In this document: piece by piece, positions 1 through 12,628 of the stretch | Position numbering within the stretch: the first letter of the stretch is position 1 | Layout: each line of letters begins with the position of its first letter | Assembly: GCA_000231825.2 (NCBI GenBank) | Contig: JH720403.1 | Coordinates: forward strand, 1-64,000 | Reading direction: 5' to 3' | Source of the DNA: Tetrahymena elliotti 4EA | Taxonomy: Eukaryota > Ciliophora > Oligohymenophorea > Hymenostomatida > Tetrahymenidae | DNA: 64,000 nucleotides | The notes under the pieces: model-generated | The model's input: only the letters and a program-made list of their open reading frames with translations | The model's database searches: none | Told to the model about the DNA's origin: nothing | Program-made: the position numbers and the translations under genes

Positions 1-841
1 AATCTTCATATTAATTTTTAACAAAAAATTCATCAAATTAGAATTTTAAAATAAAATTGTATTAGAATTAAAAATAACTATACGTCATATTAAGAATAAA
101 TTTCGTTATTTTTGCATTTATTTGAACTATTACTGAAAATAAATTAAAAAAAAACAAAAATTTTTATTTTTAAAGTTTTTTATCTTAATTATTGAGGTAA
201 GTATTTTTCATAAAATTTAATGAATTTTTTAGTTCGCAAAATACTTTTGATTAAATAAAAAAAATTAATAGAGAGATAGAGATGTTTTAATTTCTCTATT
301 AAGTATTTTCTGATTGCATTACAAGTAATAGGACGATGAAATCACTAATAATTATCTTATTGCTATTATTAATTTTCCTCAAAAATTTTTAAGAACAACT
401 AACTAAAGCAAAAATAATAAATTGATTTTATATTTCTATTAATAAAAAGGAATATAGTTCATTATATTCTTTAAATAAATTATATCTATTTTTATTATTC
501 AATTGAAATGTAAAAAGTAGTGATAATAATGTACAACAATTTTTATTTATTGTTGATTTAAAATGATTAAACAGTTAATCAAACATACATAAATGATAAA
601 TATTTTTTTAAAAAGTATATGCAATGCAAGCATAATTTTTAACAAAAATTGTATTATTAAGTAAACTTGATTTTTGATAGCTTTTCATTTGAATAATTTA
701 AAGATTTTTAATAAAGAAACTAGTTATTGATAACTAAAAATATACTTTTGAAATAATAGGTTTTGAACAAAGCTAAAAAGTAGAGAGAAAAGTAAATAAA
801 CATATATAAAAGAGTCAGAGGAATTACAAAATAAAATAATT
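1..841. other. AT-rich upstream region, no gene seen
   Basis: I see no open frame with protein-like composition on either strand under the ciliate code. The sequence is dominated by A and T runs. The last part before position 842 presumably carries the promoter and 5' leader of the PAS gene; no recognisable motif stands out. Confidence 0.5.
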
Positions 842-3800
842 ATGAAGGATATAAAAAAGAAATTAGCTTAGCATTCAAAGAACAAGCGTGCTTCTAAAAA
901 AAATCATATTAATGAGTTGATCTAAGATAAATTCACAGTTTACTTATCTAATTTTTATTTATTCATCTAAGTAGAAGATAATTCGAGGTCGTTCCCAAAG
1001 CAATATTACTAAGCTCTTGTTTTTATATATTTCTTCTAGTTGTTTGGCATTTGCACATCAGTTCCTCCATAAAATTAGATATATTCTGACACTTTTTCCT
1101 ATGCTGTTGAATTTTCATAGTAAAATTATTTTTTCTACTAAACTAAACTAGACCTAAAAACAAAGTAGAACAATTATTCAATTAAAAATAGGTATTTTAG
1201 AGTTTCAGCAGCACTTTCTTATTGGCAAAATGATTATCAGATGGTAGTATGGATGATTTTATTGCTCTTATAGGATATCTACTTTATCTACTGTTCAATT
1301 GTGTTAAGTAATTCAATTATACTCATATATTTTAGGTTTGCATAAGTTAATTTTGTAATAGGTATTAAAAGCACTAAAGATAGCACTAACAATTTTAAAA
1401 AGCAGTCAACTAAAATAAAGTATGCTTTGATATAATTAGATTTACTTAAATGGGTCATGCTTATTATAAAAATGGATTTCATCTTTGGATGGTTTAATTG
1501 TTACTCTGAATGGACGAATAGTAAAACTGGAAAAATAATATCTTAAAGATGTAATAAATAATAAGCTTTTTAAATTAAATTCAATAACTTCATTTACATT
1601 AATAAAAGCTACCTACCTACCTACCTACTTACATATATACATTCAAAATTGAATTGTTGATAATTTAAGTGAAATAAATTAATTACTTTATTTAGCTAAT
1701 TAACCATTCAATTATCTATCCAAAAACTTAATTCAAAGTCATTCATTTTTTTGAGAATTAAAAATAAAAAAGTAAAAGATTTCATTTAAATCTTTAACAA
1801 TTAATAAATATAAATCATTTAAAAAAGAAATTCAACAAGTAATATAAAATTTTAAGCTATTAATAAGATAAATAAGATTTTCTTTAATTTGGTGTTTATT
1901 AAATACTATTATATAAAATTAAATATAATTATATTATTTTATAATGGATTCATCCCTCAACTACAAAAAAAAACTTCTAAGATTTGATTTATAAGTTATC
2001 AAAAAAAAAATTTTAGAGTTAGCTTTTACTTTTAGCAGCCTTGATTTTAGATTAACTAAAATAGAATTGAATAACACATAATTTAACTTTCTGATAAATA
2101 TTTTTTAAATTTATTTTTGAATTAAAATTAGGTTTAATGCTACCTAGACTTCCAAATGATGTAAATCAAATAGGATTTTTGATAGTATCTGCAATTTTAA
2201 TGCTTACAACAATCATAATCATAGGAATCAGCATATTTATCTATAATTCTGCTGAGTTGATTAATAAAAATAATTTAAAGACTCCTTTTTCGTATATGAA
2301 AATAATAGAATATGTAGGAATAATAATTCTGGTTGCTATAAGCTATTCTGAATAACAAATTATTATGATTATTTCCACTATTATATTTATGCTTTTGATT
2401 ATGGTTAACTTAATTAAAAATTTTCCTTATCCTTCTAGAGAAATATCATTATTTTACTTGAATGCTGTAAGTATATTTATAGTCAATCTCTCACTTTATG
2501 TATTCTACACATTTAATTCAAAGACTAACCAGTCAAACTATTTTTTTACATCAATAATTTTATGCACTTTATCAGTTGTTTTTAACTCAACAATATGGAA
2601 TTATATTGTGTCAAGCATAAACAGGTAGAATATAGTTTTTCAAAAGAATAAGAACCTTAGTAAATAACTACTCTTTTTCACTACCATTTTAGAATTGATT
2701 AAGCAGTCTTCTAAGAATGAAGATGCATATGTTAAATTGTAAGGTCTAATGAATCAGCATTAACTAGAATGTAAAGACGTACACTGTCCTTGCATTTCAA
2801 AATTATTTGAATAGAAATACAAATCAGATAACTAAAAATAGCTAGAACTACTATTAGAAAAGCAAGCCCTGACCTCTATTGCTATTTAAGAAGATCAGAG
2901 GTTAATTAAGTCTAAAGTGAGAGGTATTTATCTCTACGAATTATCTTAAGAGAGAGATAATTACATCAAATGGATTTTAGAATTTATTGATTATCACTTT
3001 ACTCTTTGCATTAAAATATAAAAACAGAGCCATGAACTAGAAGAATTTTGTTTGAAATTTTGGTATTTCTAATGTAAATAAAAAAATAACTAAATAAAAT
3101 GTTTATACTTGGTCAAACATCATACTCAACTGTTTTAAGAAAAATCAACATTCTTTAAAATAGTAGAAATAGCTATGACTCAGTTTATAGAAAACAGAAT
3201 AAAAGAAAAGGACAAGTCACTTAGATACTCTTATAGGTATTAATAAAATTATTTGATCAAAATAATCACTTTAAACATTTCTATTTTTAATTTCATCTAC
3301 AAAATAATGTTAAAATGCAAATTTTTGAAAATATAAAATTAATAAACAAATAATTAAATAGAATGAAAGACACTTAAGAGGCTATGATGTATGAAAGATT
3401 TGAAAATTTTGTATTTTGTGAAGAAAAGAAAGTTATGATTAAAGAAGAAATAGTTTAATTAATATAAAAGAAGATCTCGTATAACGAAAAGTTAATAGAG
3501 GGTTACAATACAATAAGTGACTTGTATGATGACATAAAGCATCTAATGCTTGGTTTAAATAGAATAGAAAGAATTCTATTAAAGGAGCTCTCACAATCAA
3601 AAGAAAATATTCACTTTATGAGGATGCTGTCATTAATAAAATTCAGGCTAACAAATGACCCTATCTACACAGAAAAGCTAGAAACTTAGTTTCATGAGCT
3701 CTAAAGAAGAGATGAGTTCTAAGATAAAAATATTGTTCATTCTCTAACTGTTTTAAAAGGAAATGTAGTCAGTATAATAGCTTCTTTTGGAGGAAAAGAA

Positions 3801-6800
3801 AAGGGTGTCATCCTTAACTATTCGGAAAGAACTCCTTAATTTTTTGGTTATAAGTCGAATGAATTTTACCAAATAAACTCAGTAAAATAACTAATGCCTT
3901 ATTGTGTTTCTAAAGAGCATGACTACTTTATACAAAGATTAATAGAACAAGGTAATATGAAATTATATTTTTTTTAAATAACTTCTTTTAAAATAATTAT
4001 ATTAACCTTTCAATATTGAGGATAACGAATCTAAATATATTCAAATCCTTCTTAACTTCTTTTCATAAACACAATACTTATTGTTTTGGGCCTATTTTAA
4101 TTAAAAATTTTAAGTTTTATTGATAGCTTTTCGGTTTTATCAAAAAAATTACAACTTTAGTTATTTCCTTTAAAAGTAAATGGATGCTTTTTCAAATTTA
4201 GTTTTTTAGAATTTCTTTTAATATCTCTGAACTAATTAATGATTTGGTTTAAAATTAATTTTATTTGAGGAATCGAATCTTATTATTTTGTATATTTTTG
4301 ATGAAATACTAAATTCAAAAATTAATAATGACTAACTAGGTACTCATAATATATTAAGATCATACAGAACTACTTTAGCTAAGAAGAAAGATGGATTTTT
4401 ATTTCCTATCAAAATCTATGTGAATTACTATTTTGGAATGTAGAATGAGCTATGTTTTAGCAGCTTGGTTCTTAAAGTTTAAACTAATTCTCATTATATT
4501 TTGATTGATAAGTAAGGTTACATTTAAGGTGTTTCTGAAAATTTCTATAAACCAATACTTTCTGAATTGTATGATTATGAAAACGAGGATCTTGATATTA
4601 TTAAGTCAAATATAAGGTTGTTTTGTCCCACAGTATTTTAAATGATAGAAAATTTCTCATAAAAATAAGATCTGGCGAATATCAGATGCGAGTTCTTCTT
4701 TCCAAGAAGTAACTTTTTTTTGATAAATTTTGACATTATTTAAAATGATTTTGTTTTAATTTAGAATACTAGGAGATTCTCAAAAATTTCTAGCAGGAGT
4801 ATCATATATTTTAGAGTTAAATGGATAAAACTGAATACGTCAATAAAAATTAGAAAGACAATAAACCGAAATTCGAATAATTTCTTAATGATTTCATAAA
4901 GAAGAATAAGAGTATTTACGAAAGCACTATCTCATATGAATTGTCGGTGAATTTAGAATAGGAACATATTAGACTAATTGATGGAAGAAGCTTAATCTTA
5001 TATGTAGTAGAAATTACTACCTTCATGGTCATTGATAAAGATTTGAATTCAACTTTAGGTGCAACTTAGTAAACAAAAACAACTGTTTTTTAAAAGATTT
5101 ATGAAGGAATTACAGAAGTTACAAATAATTAATTTCAAAAACCTAAAGATCTACTTAATTCATCTTAAAATCCTTTAAATAATTAGAGCCCCTAGAATAA
5201 TTTGAATATTATGGCATCATAATTCACTGTGAAGAATGGCCATCAAAATTAAGATAGTTAAGAAATTTAAGATACTTTTGATGATTTCAAATAAGAAACA
5301 GAACAAGAAATAGATATTTTCCATTCAAATAGGTAACTTCCACATCATCAAATTATATCTTCTAGGACAAATATTATGATGGGAGAGGAAGGCAAGCTGT
5401 AGGTAGCCCCATAAAGACCAAGCCATGGACGTTTAAGCACTTAATTCTATACTAATAAAAATATTTTAAAATTACTTGAAAATATTCATATACAAAGAGA
5501 GTAAATTTTACAATAACTGATTAGAGAAGAAAAACAACATAAAATAGAAGAAGAAAAAAAAGAATAATAGGATAGTTAATCTTAAAAATCACCTATTTAA
5601 ATATGCAGAGAAAGAAAAAAAAGCTTTAAAAGATAAAATAGTGAAAAGCTTATTGTTGAAATACTTTTAAACGGACCTGAATAGTTCTAAGAATACAAAC
5701 TTTCAAATGTAGATTAATTTGAGGATAAGACATAAAAAGACACCAGAGCAGTTATGCTTGTCCATGACTAAGAAAAAGAAGATTTGTCAACTTTCTTATA
5801 ACAGAGCTAAACTTAGGAGACTAATTTAAAAAAATAAACAGAAGCAAAGAACCTAGGTTAAATATAAATTGTAAATCCATCACTTTAATAAAGTGTAAAA
5901 AGCAATGTAATGCTCTAAAACTCTTCCAGAAAATACAGTCTCTGTATAAATCCTGCTGCCCAACTAAACTAAGTTTTTAGCAATTAATAATCTCCTTCAA
6001 ATTCTAAGTTTACATCTGAAAACTGCTTGCAAACAAATGTAGTTGAACCTACTTAAGAAAACGATTTAAATCGCTCTTAGCAAAATATAAATGAGAGTCA
6101 AATGCTATTCAAATCAAACTAAGGAGTTAACAATAATTTCTTAGAATAAATACCTGAAGGAGAAATTCTAGTGAACAATGATGAATTTACTGATGACACT
6201 AAAAACTGTAATCAATATATATCCGAAGACGAAAATTACTAAGCTGGTGATAAAAGTAAAATATTCATTCTTTCTTTTTTCTTAAAAAAAATAATTTTAC
6301 AAAGCAATTTGTTTAAAAAGATTTTTAATAAAAAGATTAATCATAAAAAGGATACACCAAAGCTCATTAGCTGTAGTTGTAATAGATGAATTAATAAGCA
6401 AGTGTTAATAGTAGTGAAATGAGATCTACTATAAATACTTAGATCAAACAAATTCACTAAAACGCATGCAGCAATCAATCTCCTTTGTTTCTAAAACTCC
6501 TATTTAGCATTTTTGTTGTACAGTGGTTTCTGTTTATCATAATGATTGTCATTTAAATTTTGATTATTTTCAAATATTTTGATACTATAAAAGAGAATTT
6601 AGATAGAATTTTGTTATTTCCTCAATCAATAATTCCACTTTCAAAAAGTATACTTGCTTTAGATTTCTAGATTTATGTCAATGAAAATCGAATTGACGCA
6701 ACTAGTGTATTTCACGCTAATATTCCAGGTGAAAAAGACTACTTCTTTAAAGTGGTCGAAGACTCATCTAACCTTTTCCAACAAAACATGATTGAAACAT

Positions 6801-8414
6801 TCCAAAGAAAAATTCTATTTGGGTATTAAAAAGAAATTTTGGACACTGAAAGCAGTATGCTCCTGACAGAAAATGAGATTACGAATAATTATCAATTAAC
6901 AATCTCTCACATTTTTACTTTACTAAGCCAAACTCTTTACGAATTCTCATAAAAGAATAATTACAACATAGTTGATTCTTAGAATTGGGATTTTGATTCT
7001 ATTTAAGTTAATTTTTCAACCATTTTTAATTCTTTAAATGAAATCAACTCTGAAATATACAATTCTCTGTTTTCTTCCTTTTCATCTTTTAAGTGTAAAT
7101 TATTCTTACAGATTTCTCAAACATTTAAATTAATTTTAATCAATTTACAAAAGCATTTAATTCAATCAATTTGGGAATCTCTCTTGTTGTTATTATATCC
7201 AGCTACATATTTGTTTTACCCAGCTTTTAATAGGTTAACAAGAGACTTCAAGATATCTTAAAACTTATCTGCAGAATAACTGAGAAAGAAGCCTTTGATG
7301 ATATACAAATGTTGAGTATATTTTAAGAACAGTTAGACTCTCACAATGAAGAGTATTTAGTGTGTTCGGTATCAGTCAATCTTGAAACAAGTTTATCAAA
7401 ATAAAAATCTCTGGTTTCTATGAACAACTAAAAAAAACAAAGAAAAATTGGGTAATATCTTTGTGATAGAATAAAAGAGTAAAGCATCTCCTAAACATCT
7501 GTCTGCCTACTACTTCTATTGCTTTTCCTAATTTGTTCTATTTTCTTTATTGCCGTATTCATTAAATTACCTTATTTAAATCTTTCTTTAATGTCAAAAA
7601 TAAATAAAAAAAATAGGAATTTATTCTTTTGAAGATTTTCATAGAAAATACTGAGCCTCCAAGTTAGACTTTTTATGATTTTTATGTTTCAACAACAAGC
7701 TTATCTTCTTCTGCTGCTGCTCATAATCTGCTGTTTAAATACTAAATTTACTCAAAACTGCTTGGATCTCCTTACTTTTAGTAAGATGTTTACTAAAACA
7801 CAACTAAACTTTACAATGAGCAATTCACTTCAGCTTAAAATTTTTTCAGCAGTGAGTTCTTAAAATTTAAAGATAACTTGAATTAAATGTCTGAGTCATT
7901 CTAAAATCAGATCCAATTCTTGTAGACGAATACTCCTTGCTCCAATAATACATACCAAATATTATCTGAGTTAGAATAATAAATTTGCTTTAATGCTCTA
8001 TCCGGGAATGTAAATAAAGGTTTATCAGCTTCTCTTTAAACAGTTTTTGCCTATATGTATTAAATGAAAGTAGATAGCACTTTTGATCGTAGCTATGGTA
8101 TTAAATTTATAAACACAACTACCTATAAAGAAAACATTTAAGTTGCTATATTAAACATCAACATTTTATAAAGCTTAATAATTCAATTCTAAGAGAATAT
8201 TTAATCCATGATTGATAAATACATTAATTTAATTATAATTGTTTTTATTATTGGTTCAGTCATCTACTCTATCTTTTTCTTTAATATTCTTATCAAATTC
8301 CTACAAAAACTCTTTTAGAACTACAAACTAGTCAGAAAAGGAATTATGCTCATACCATTCAAAAGAATCTGTGAAGATAATAACACACTCTCACTCATCA
8401 AAAAATACATTTGA
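842..8414 (+). CDS. Very large multipass membrane protein with PAS domain (ciliate-expanded family)
   Basis: Read with TAA/TAG as Gln. The protein starts MKDIKKKLAQ and ends SLIKKYI at TGA 8412-8414. The order is: an N-terminal block of hydrophobic helices (exon 842 to about 1560; an exon around 2016-2100; helices from about 2137 to 2620); a coiled-coil, Gln-rich cytosolic part with a CPC motif (about 2790); a PAS-like segment with GVILNYSERTPQFFGY and FNxI-type continuation (about 3760-3950 and 4320-4560); a long Q/N-rich linker (5050-6460); and two further membrane helices near 6480-6560 and 7480-7560, plus one near 8235-8290. Introns that restore frame include about 4711-4769 (gtaac to ttag), 7093-7151 and 7556-7636. 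This layout matches a large family of putative sensor membrane proteins known in Tetrahymena and Paramecium; ligand and function are unknown. Exons between 1560 and 2137 are the least certain. Confidence 0.8.
1609..1628. repeat. (CTAC)n microsatellite in an intron
   Basis: About five tandem CTAC units lie in the probable intron that follows the first exon of the PAS gene. It is a simple repeat with no sign of function. Confidence 0.8.
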
Positions 8415-9082
8415 ATTCATTAAAAATTACAAAATAAAAAATAATTTTAATTTATTTTGAAATTAGACTATATTAATTTTTTTTAATAATTGGTCTATAT
8501 AATTTATATTTGTTCATAGAATCTTTATTACTCTCCTTATTCCTTCATTTAATACACTTTTCAACATCCTTATTACATTTAATTTATTTTGATTTAGCTC
8601 TAAAATTGTTTATTTTAAATTTAAAATTTTAAAAACAAAAATATCTGCTTACCTTAAAACCAATGCTGATAATTCTCTTGTCTTAGAGTCAAAAAAAAAA
8701 ATCATCAAACATTCAAAAAATATCAAATTAACCTTACCTCAGTGTATCAGTAGGCTAGCTTTATCAAAGGAATAGGGTATTATTTTTTATGAATTTTGGT
8801 TTTTTTTATTTGGGACGAAAAAATATTATTTTTTTAGAAATAATGTTAAACTAGTTTTTCATAATTTAAATTGATCAAGAATATTCCTTGTTCATAGAAT
8901 ATTTATTTTTCAATTTAATCACACTAAAATTAATAAATTTTTTAAAAGTTTATTTAAATTTTTATTAAATAAAAAGTATAAAAGATGAGTTGTGTTATTG
9001 AATTCATAATTAATTAAGCTAAAAGAACTAACTTATCAAACAACATAAATTATATTTTTTGATAAAAAGATTTGAATAGTTT
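8415..9082. other. Intergenic spacer between convergent genes
   Basis: The PAS gene (+) and the S49 peptidase gene (-) end facing each other across this stretch. It is AT-rich and I see no further gene. Confidence 0.5.
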
Positions 9083-10560
9083 TCATTATTTATTTTTATT
9101 GATGTAACGAACTAAAACACTAAAGGGAAGAGTTTTGATGTTAAGCCATAAAAGTTCAAGCATGTTACCAAAGATATCTTTAGTGCTTGCTCTACTAATA
9201 TCAACAATTCTGCAATTAGGGAATTCTTTTTTAATAACTGAGTAGTAAGTACCAATTTCATCAACAAGGCTACAAATTAAAAAAAATTATTAATTAATTG
9301 AATTGAATTGCTAAAACTTAATTACCCATATTCAACAGCTTTTTTTCCATTATAAATTTCACCTTCAAGCAAATCATTTTAATATTACTCAGTTTACATT
9401 TTTATTTTAGGTTTTCTAAGATTTTCGAAAGTCTAAATAACTTAATTTTAAAGGTGACTATTGAATTATCTGAAAAATTCTTCATTGTCTTCCTTTGGTT
9501 TGCTCAAAGAGTCAGCTCTGTGACTAAATGCAACACTTTTTTTTCATAAAATAGCAATTAATAAAAAGAAATATTAATTTAATTATGAGAGGAAGGTAAA
9601 ATATCTGTGCAAAATTTTTAAAAAACTGTTAATCATTAATTTACTCAGAGGTATGGAAATCATTTATAGTGAAGTCAAATGTTTAAGTGACTAATTTTTC
9701 AATATTAGTATGTGTGTAGTTAACTCCTAAATTTCCAACAAGGGATGTGTTATCAACAAAGGACTTCTTTCCTTTTTTATTTAAAATAAAATTAAATTTA
9801 AATCAAGAGCTAGTTATTCATTCAATTATAAAAAATATTTTATGGTTGATTAAGAGAGAAATATCAATATAATAGACTGATTTATGTATGTATTGCATTT
9901 TTCTTTATTTCTTCATAGTTATCAATTTAATTCAAGTTTTTGATTATTTGATAGATATTTTAATTAATATCTTTTGATTTTTGATGGATTCAAACAAATT
10001 TTTAATTTTAAGCTAACCTGCACATAAGACCAAATAACCACCACTAAAGACTTGTTCTTCACCAAAAGTGTAAACAGGGATATTTGTGTTTTTTTAAAAG
10101 ATTTGGATTTGCTTGATTATATTGTATGCCTGAGCGTATGATGATGCTTTATAATATAAATAATATGAATTTAAGTAAGTATATTAATGGGTTGTATACG
10201 AACAAAATATCTAATAATAGCTAATAATTTACATTCACCAGAAATGACTAAAGCTACAGCTGCATTTTTATGCTTAGCAGCTTTCTTAAGAACTCTCTAG
10301 ATATTAAAGGTTCTGTTTTATTTTTAATAAAAAGAATATTTTTTCCGTTTTGCATGATAAATCCATGGTTTATATAAATATATGAACATCTTTCTAATCG
10401 ATTCATAAATTTAAATTAATCTAATTTGTAAGTTAAATAATCACGTTTGAGCATTAATACGATGGATACGACATACTGCTACTGCCTATTTGGAAATTTC
10501 TCTGCTAACAGGATTATCCTCAAATAAAAAGTTTTTTAACTTGTTGAGATATTAACTCAT
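9083..10560 (-). CDS. S49 family (SppA/SohB-like) serine peptidase
   Basis: The start is ATG at 10560-10558 (MSQYLNKLKNFLFEDNPVSR) and the stop TGA is complementary to 9083-9085. S49 hallmarks in order: a helix with VLKKAAKHKNAAVALVIS (about 10210-10310) corresponding to the segment before the oxyanion region; FSGGYLVLCA (about 10020-10070), the SGGY motif that carries the nucleophilic Ser; SFVDNTSLVGNLGVNYTHT (about 9710-9770), matching the conserved D..S.vGsiGV stretch; and EGEIYNGKKAVEYG followed by LVDEIG (about 9250-9370), the family's final motif. It is split by about six short introns. The usual SPGG at the end of the first strand is replaced by ISGEC then an intron, so activity is not assured. 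S49 enzymes cleave membrane-embedded or signal peptides; a mitochondrial or other organellar site is possible but no clear targeting helix is visible. Confidence 0.85.
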
Positions 10561-11581
10561 TCTATTTAGCTATTATTTTTGAAACACTACTGATTAATTG
10601 ATATTCTTAATAAAGAAAATCTTTTCTCTTTGATATTTATTTAATTATTAGAAATAATAAAAAAATAAATTAAGATATTTTACTTTATTAAAATATCTTT
10701 ATAGCCATCAAGAAACTACAAATCAAATCAAACCAAAAAAAACTAAACCAAAGCAATATATTCGTATTTATTTAGAATATAATTAAAAGATAAAGCAATT
10801 AATTATTCATCAATTTGATTTATTTTGAAATGAAAATCTAATTGTTAAAAATATATGAAGAGTATATCTCTAAATTCATCAAAAACATCAAACAAAAGCA
10901 TTGTTTTGCTAATATTAGTAATTTACTTATATTAAAAAGCAGTTATTTATCTATTAAAATGTGGTTTACTTTTGTTTAAAATCAAATATTATTGAAGTTA
11001 GAATTTTTTTCTAATAGGAGATATTATAAAATATTATTATTATTACAAGTATAGAGAAGCCTCAATATATTTGTTTATTCTAAACCAAAGCTATTATTTC
11101 CTACTTTTTAAATGAGAAAGCCACTATGAAATGAATCAACTAAAATTGTATTTTTAAATGAAAACAATTTTAGCTAAAAAATAATTTTTAAAAATTCAAG
11201 AAAATAAAATATTATTGTTATTATATTATTTTAAAAATCTTTAGTTTTCTTATGAATATTTAAGTGTTTGTTTATTAAATTTGATGTAATTAAATAAAAA
11301 TATATTTATTTATTTATTTAATTCGTTTACTTTTCAAAATTTAACAAATCTTTTTTTAGATATTTAATCAATATATATTTAGCAGAGTTGACTAACTAAT
11401 AGAATTTTAGAAAATGATAAACTTGTTATAGAAATATGGGAGAGTTTGCTAATTAAATCGTTTTATATATCATTCAAATTAGCTTAGTTAATAAAAGAAT
11501 AATAATATATAATTCGTTTAATAGTTGAATTATCTTTAGAGTTTCCATTTTAGCTTGGAAAAAAAGAAGTAATAAGAAAAG
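10561..11581. other. Intergenic region between divergent genes
   Basis: This AT-rich stretch lies between the start of the S49 gene (-) and the start of the small membrane-protein gene (+), so it should hold both promoters. No individual site is recognisable. Confidence 0.5.
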
Positions 11582-12250
11582 ATGAGTAGAATGATGCAAG
11601 AAAATATTGTAAAAAAGGAATAAGAAATGAAGAAAAATTATAAAAATGATGGATTACTTTATCCAGAAGCTCAAAAAGAATATTCTTAATTAAATGATTA
11701 AGTATTAAAAGAGACTCCAGATGAACTATGGAAATCTCTTGTCCTATTATAATTACCTTAAGCTTATTATCTTTTTTAATCTTGTACTTCAGAATATTTT
11801 TCCTTTAATTTCTCGAATAGTCTTTCACTTCTTATTGATTCAGCTTGCTTTAACATGGCTATTTTTGGAGGAATGTATTTTGCATATGCAATGCTTAAAA
11901 AAGAATCATATAATATTTCTTTGACCCCATTCACTATTGGGTGTTTAGCTGTTTCTATGCATTTAGCTTATGATTTGAATGCGTATTGCTTTTTACCTAT
12001 CTATGCTTGCTAACTTATCTAAATTCTTGCTGATTATCAAGGCAGTGAATCTAAAAGATATCCTAGCTACATGCTTTCTACAAAGGCCAGATATTTTATG
12101 ATAAATTTCTTTATAACCTTAACAGCTTTCTTTTTAATGTAAGGCTTCTAAAACTATTAAACAAAAATGAAAAAATTGAAAGTACAATATGAGAATTAGA
12201 GTAAAGAGCTTTCATAATAATAAAAACAAGAGATAAAGTAATCAAAATGA
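11582..12250 (+). CDS. Hypothetical membrane protein, 222 residues
   Basis: A single exon of 223 codons reads from ATG 11582 to TGA 12248-12250 with TAA/TAG as Gln. The protein begins MSRMMQENIVKKEQEMKKNY and has a charged N-terminal 50 residues. About three hydrophobic segments follow (around residues 85-107, 112-135 and 172-190) and then a charged, Gln-rich coiled-coil tail (KMKKLKVQYENQSKELSQ). I do not recognise the family. A tail of this kind with short loops suggests a small integral membrane protein with its C-terminus in the cytosol or matrix. It converges with the next gene, ending 379 nt from it. Confidence 0.75.
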
Positions 12251-12628
12251 ACAATATAAAAAATTAACTGCTTTTCTACCTAAAATTTAATTTATAAAAC
12301 CAAAAATGTATATTGTAAATAAATATTTTAAATATTTTACAAATTATCAACAAAAAAAAAGAAAATTATTTTTATTTGACATGATGTAAATTCTAATTTA
12401 AAAGCATATAAAATTGTAATTTCATTTAGATTTCATTTATTGTATAATATTTTTGAAAGACAAGTGTTAATTAAATTCAACTCAAAAAAGATCTAATAAA
12501 ACAGAAAAATATTAGTTATTTATCTACTTAAAATTTAAAATTTAGTTAATTCAATAATTATTTGAATAAAAAAAACAAAAAGAATAATATTAATTGAGAT
12601 TTTAATTATTTAGAATTTAACAGATCCA
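12251..12628. other. Short spacer between convergent genes
   Basis: AT-rich sequence between two gene ends; no gene seen. Confidence 0.5.

Noticed and set aside
4700..4830. Apparent frameshift in the PAS gene near 4820
   Set aside because: An intron from gtaactttt (about 4711) to atttag (about 4769) gives a continuous family-like reading (PRKYQEILKNFQQEY), so no frameshift is needed.
7093..7109. Apparent 17-nt intron (gtaaattattcttacag) in the PAS gene
   Set aside because: Removing it restores the frame, but so does a normal 59-nt intron using the same donor and the later acceptor ending caaaag at about 7151, which is in the size range of the other introns.
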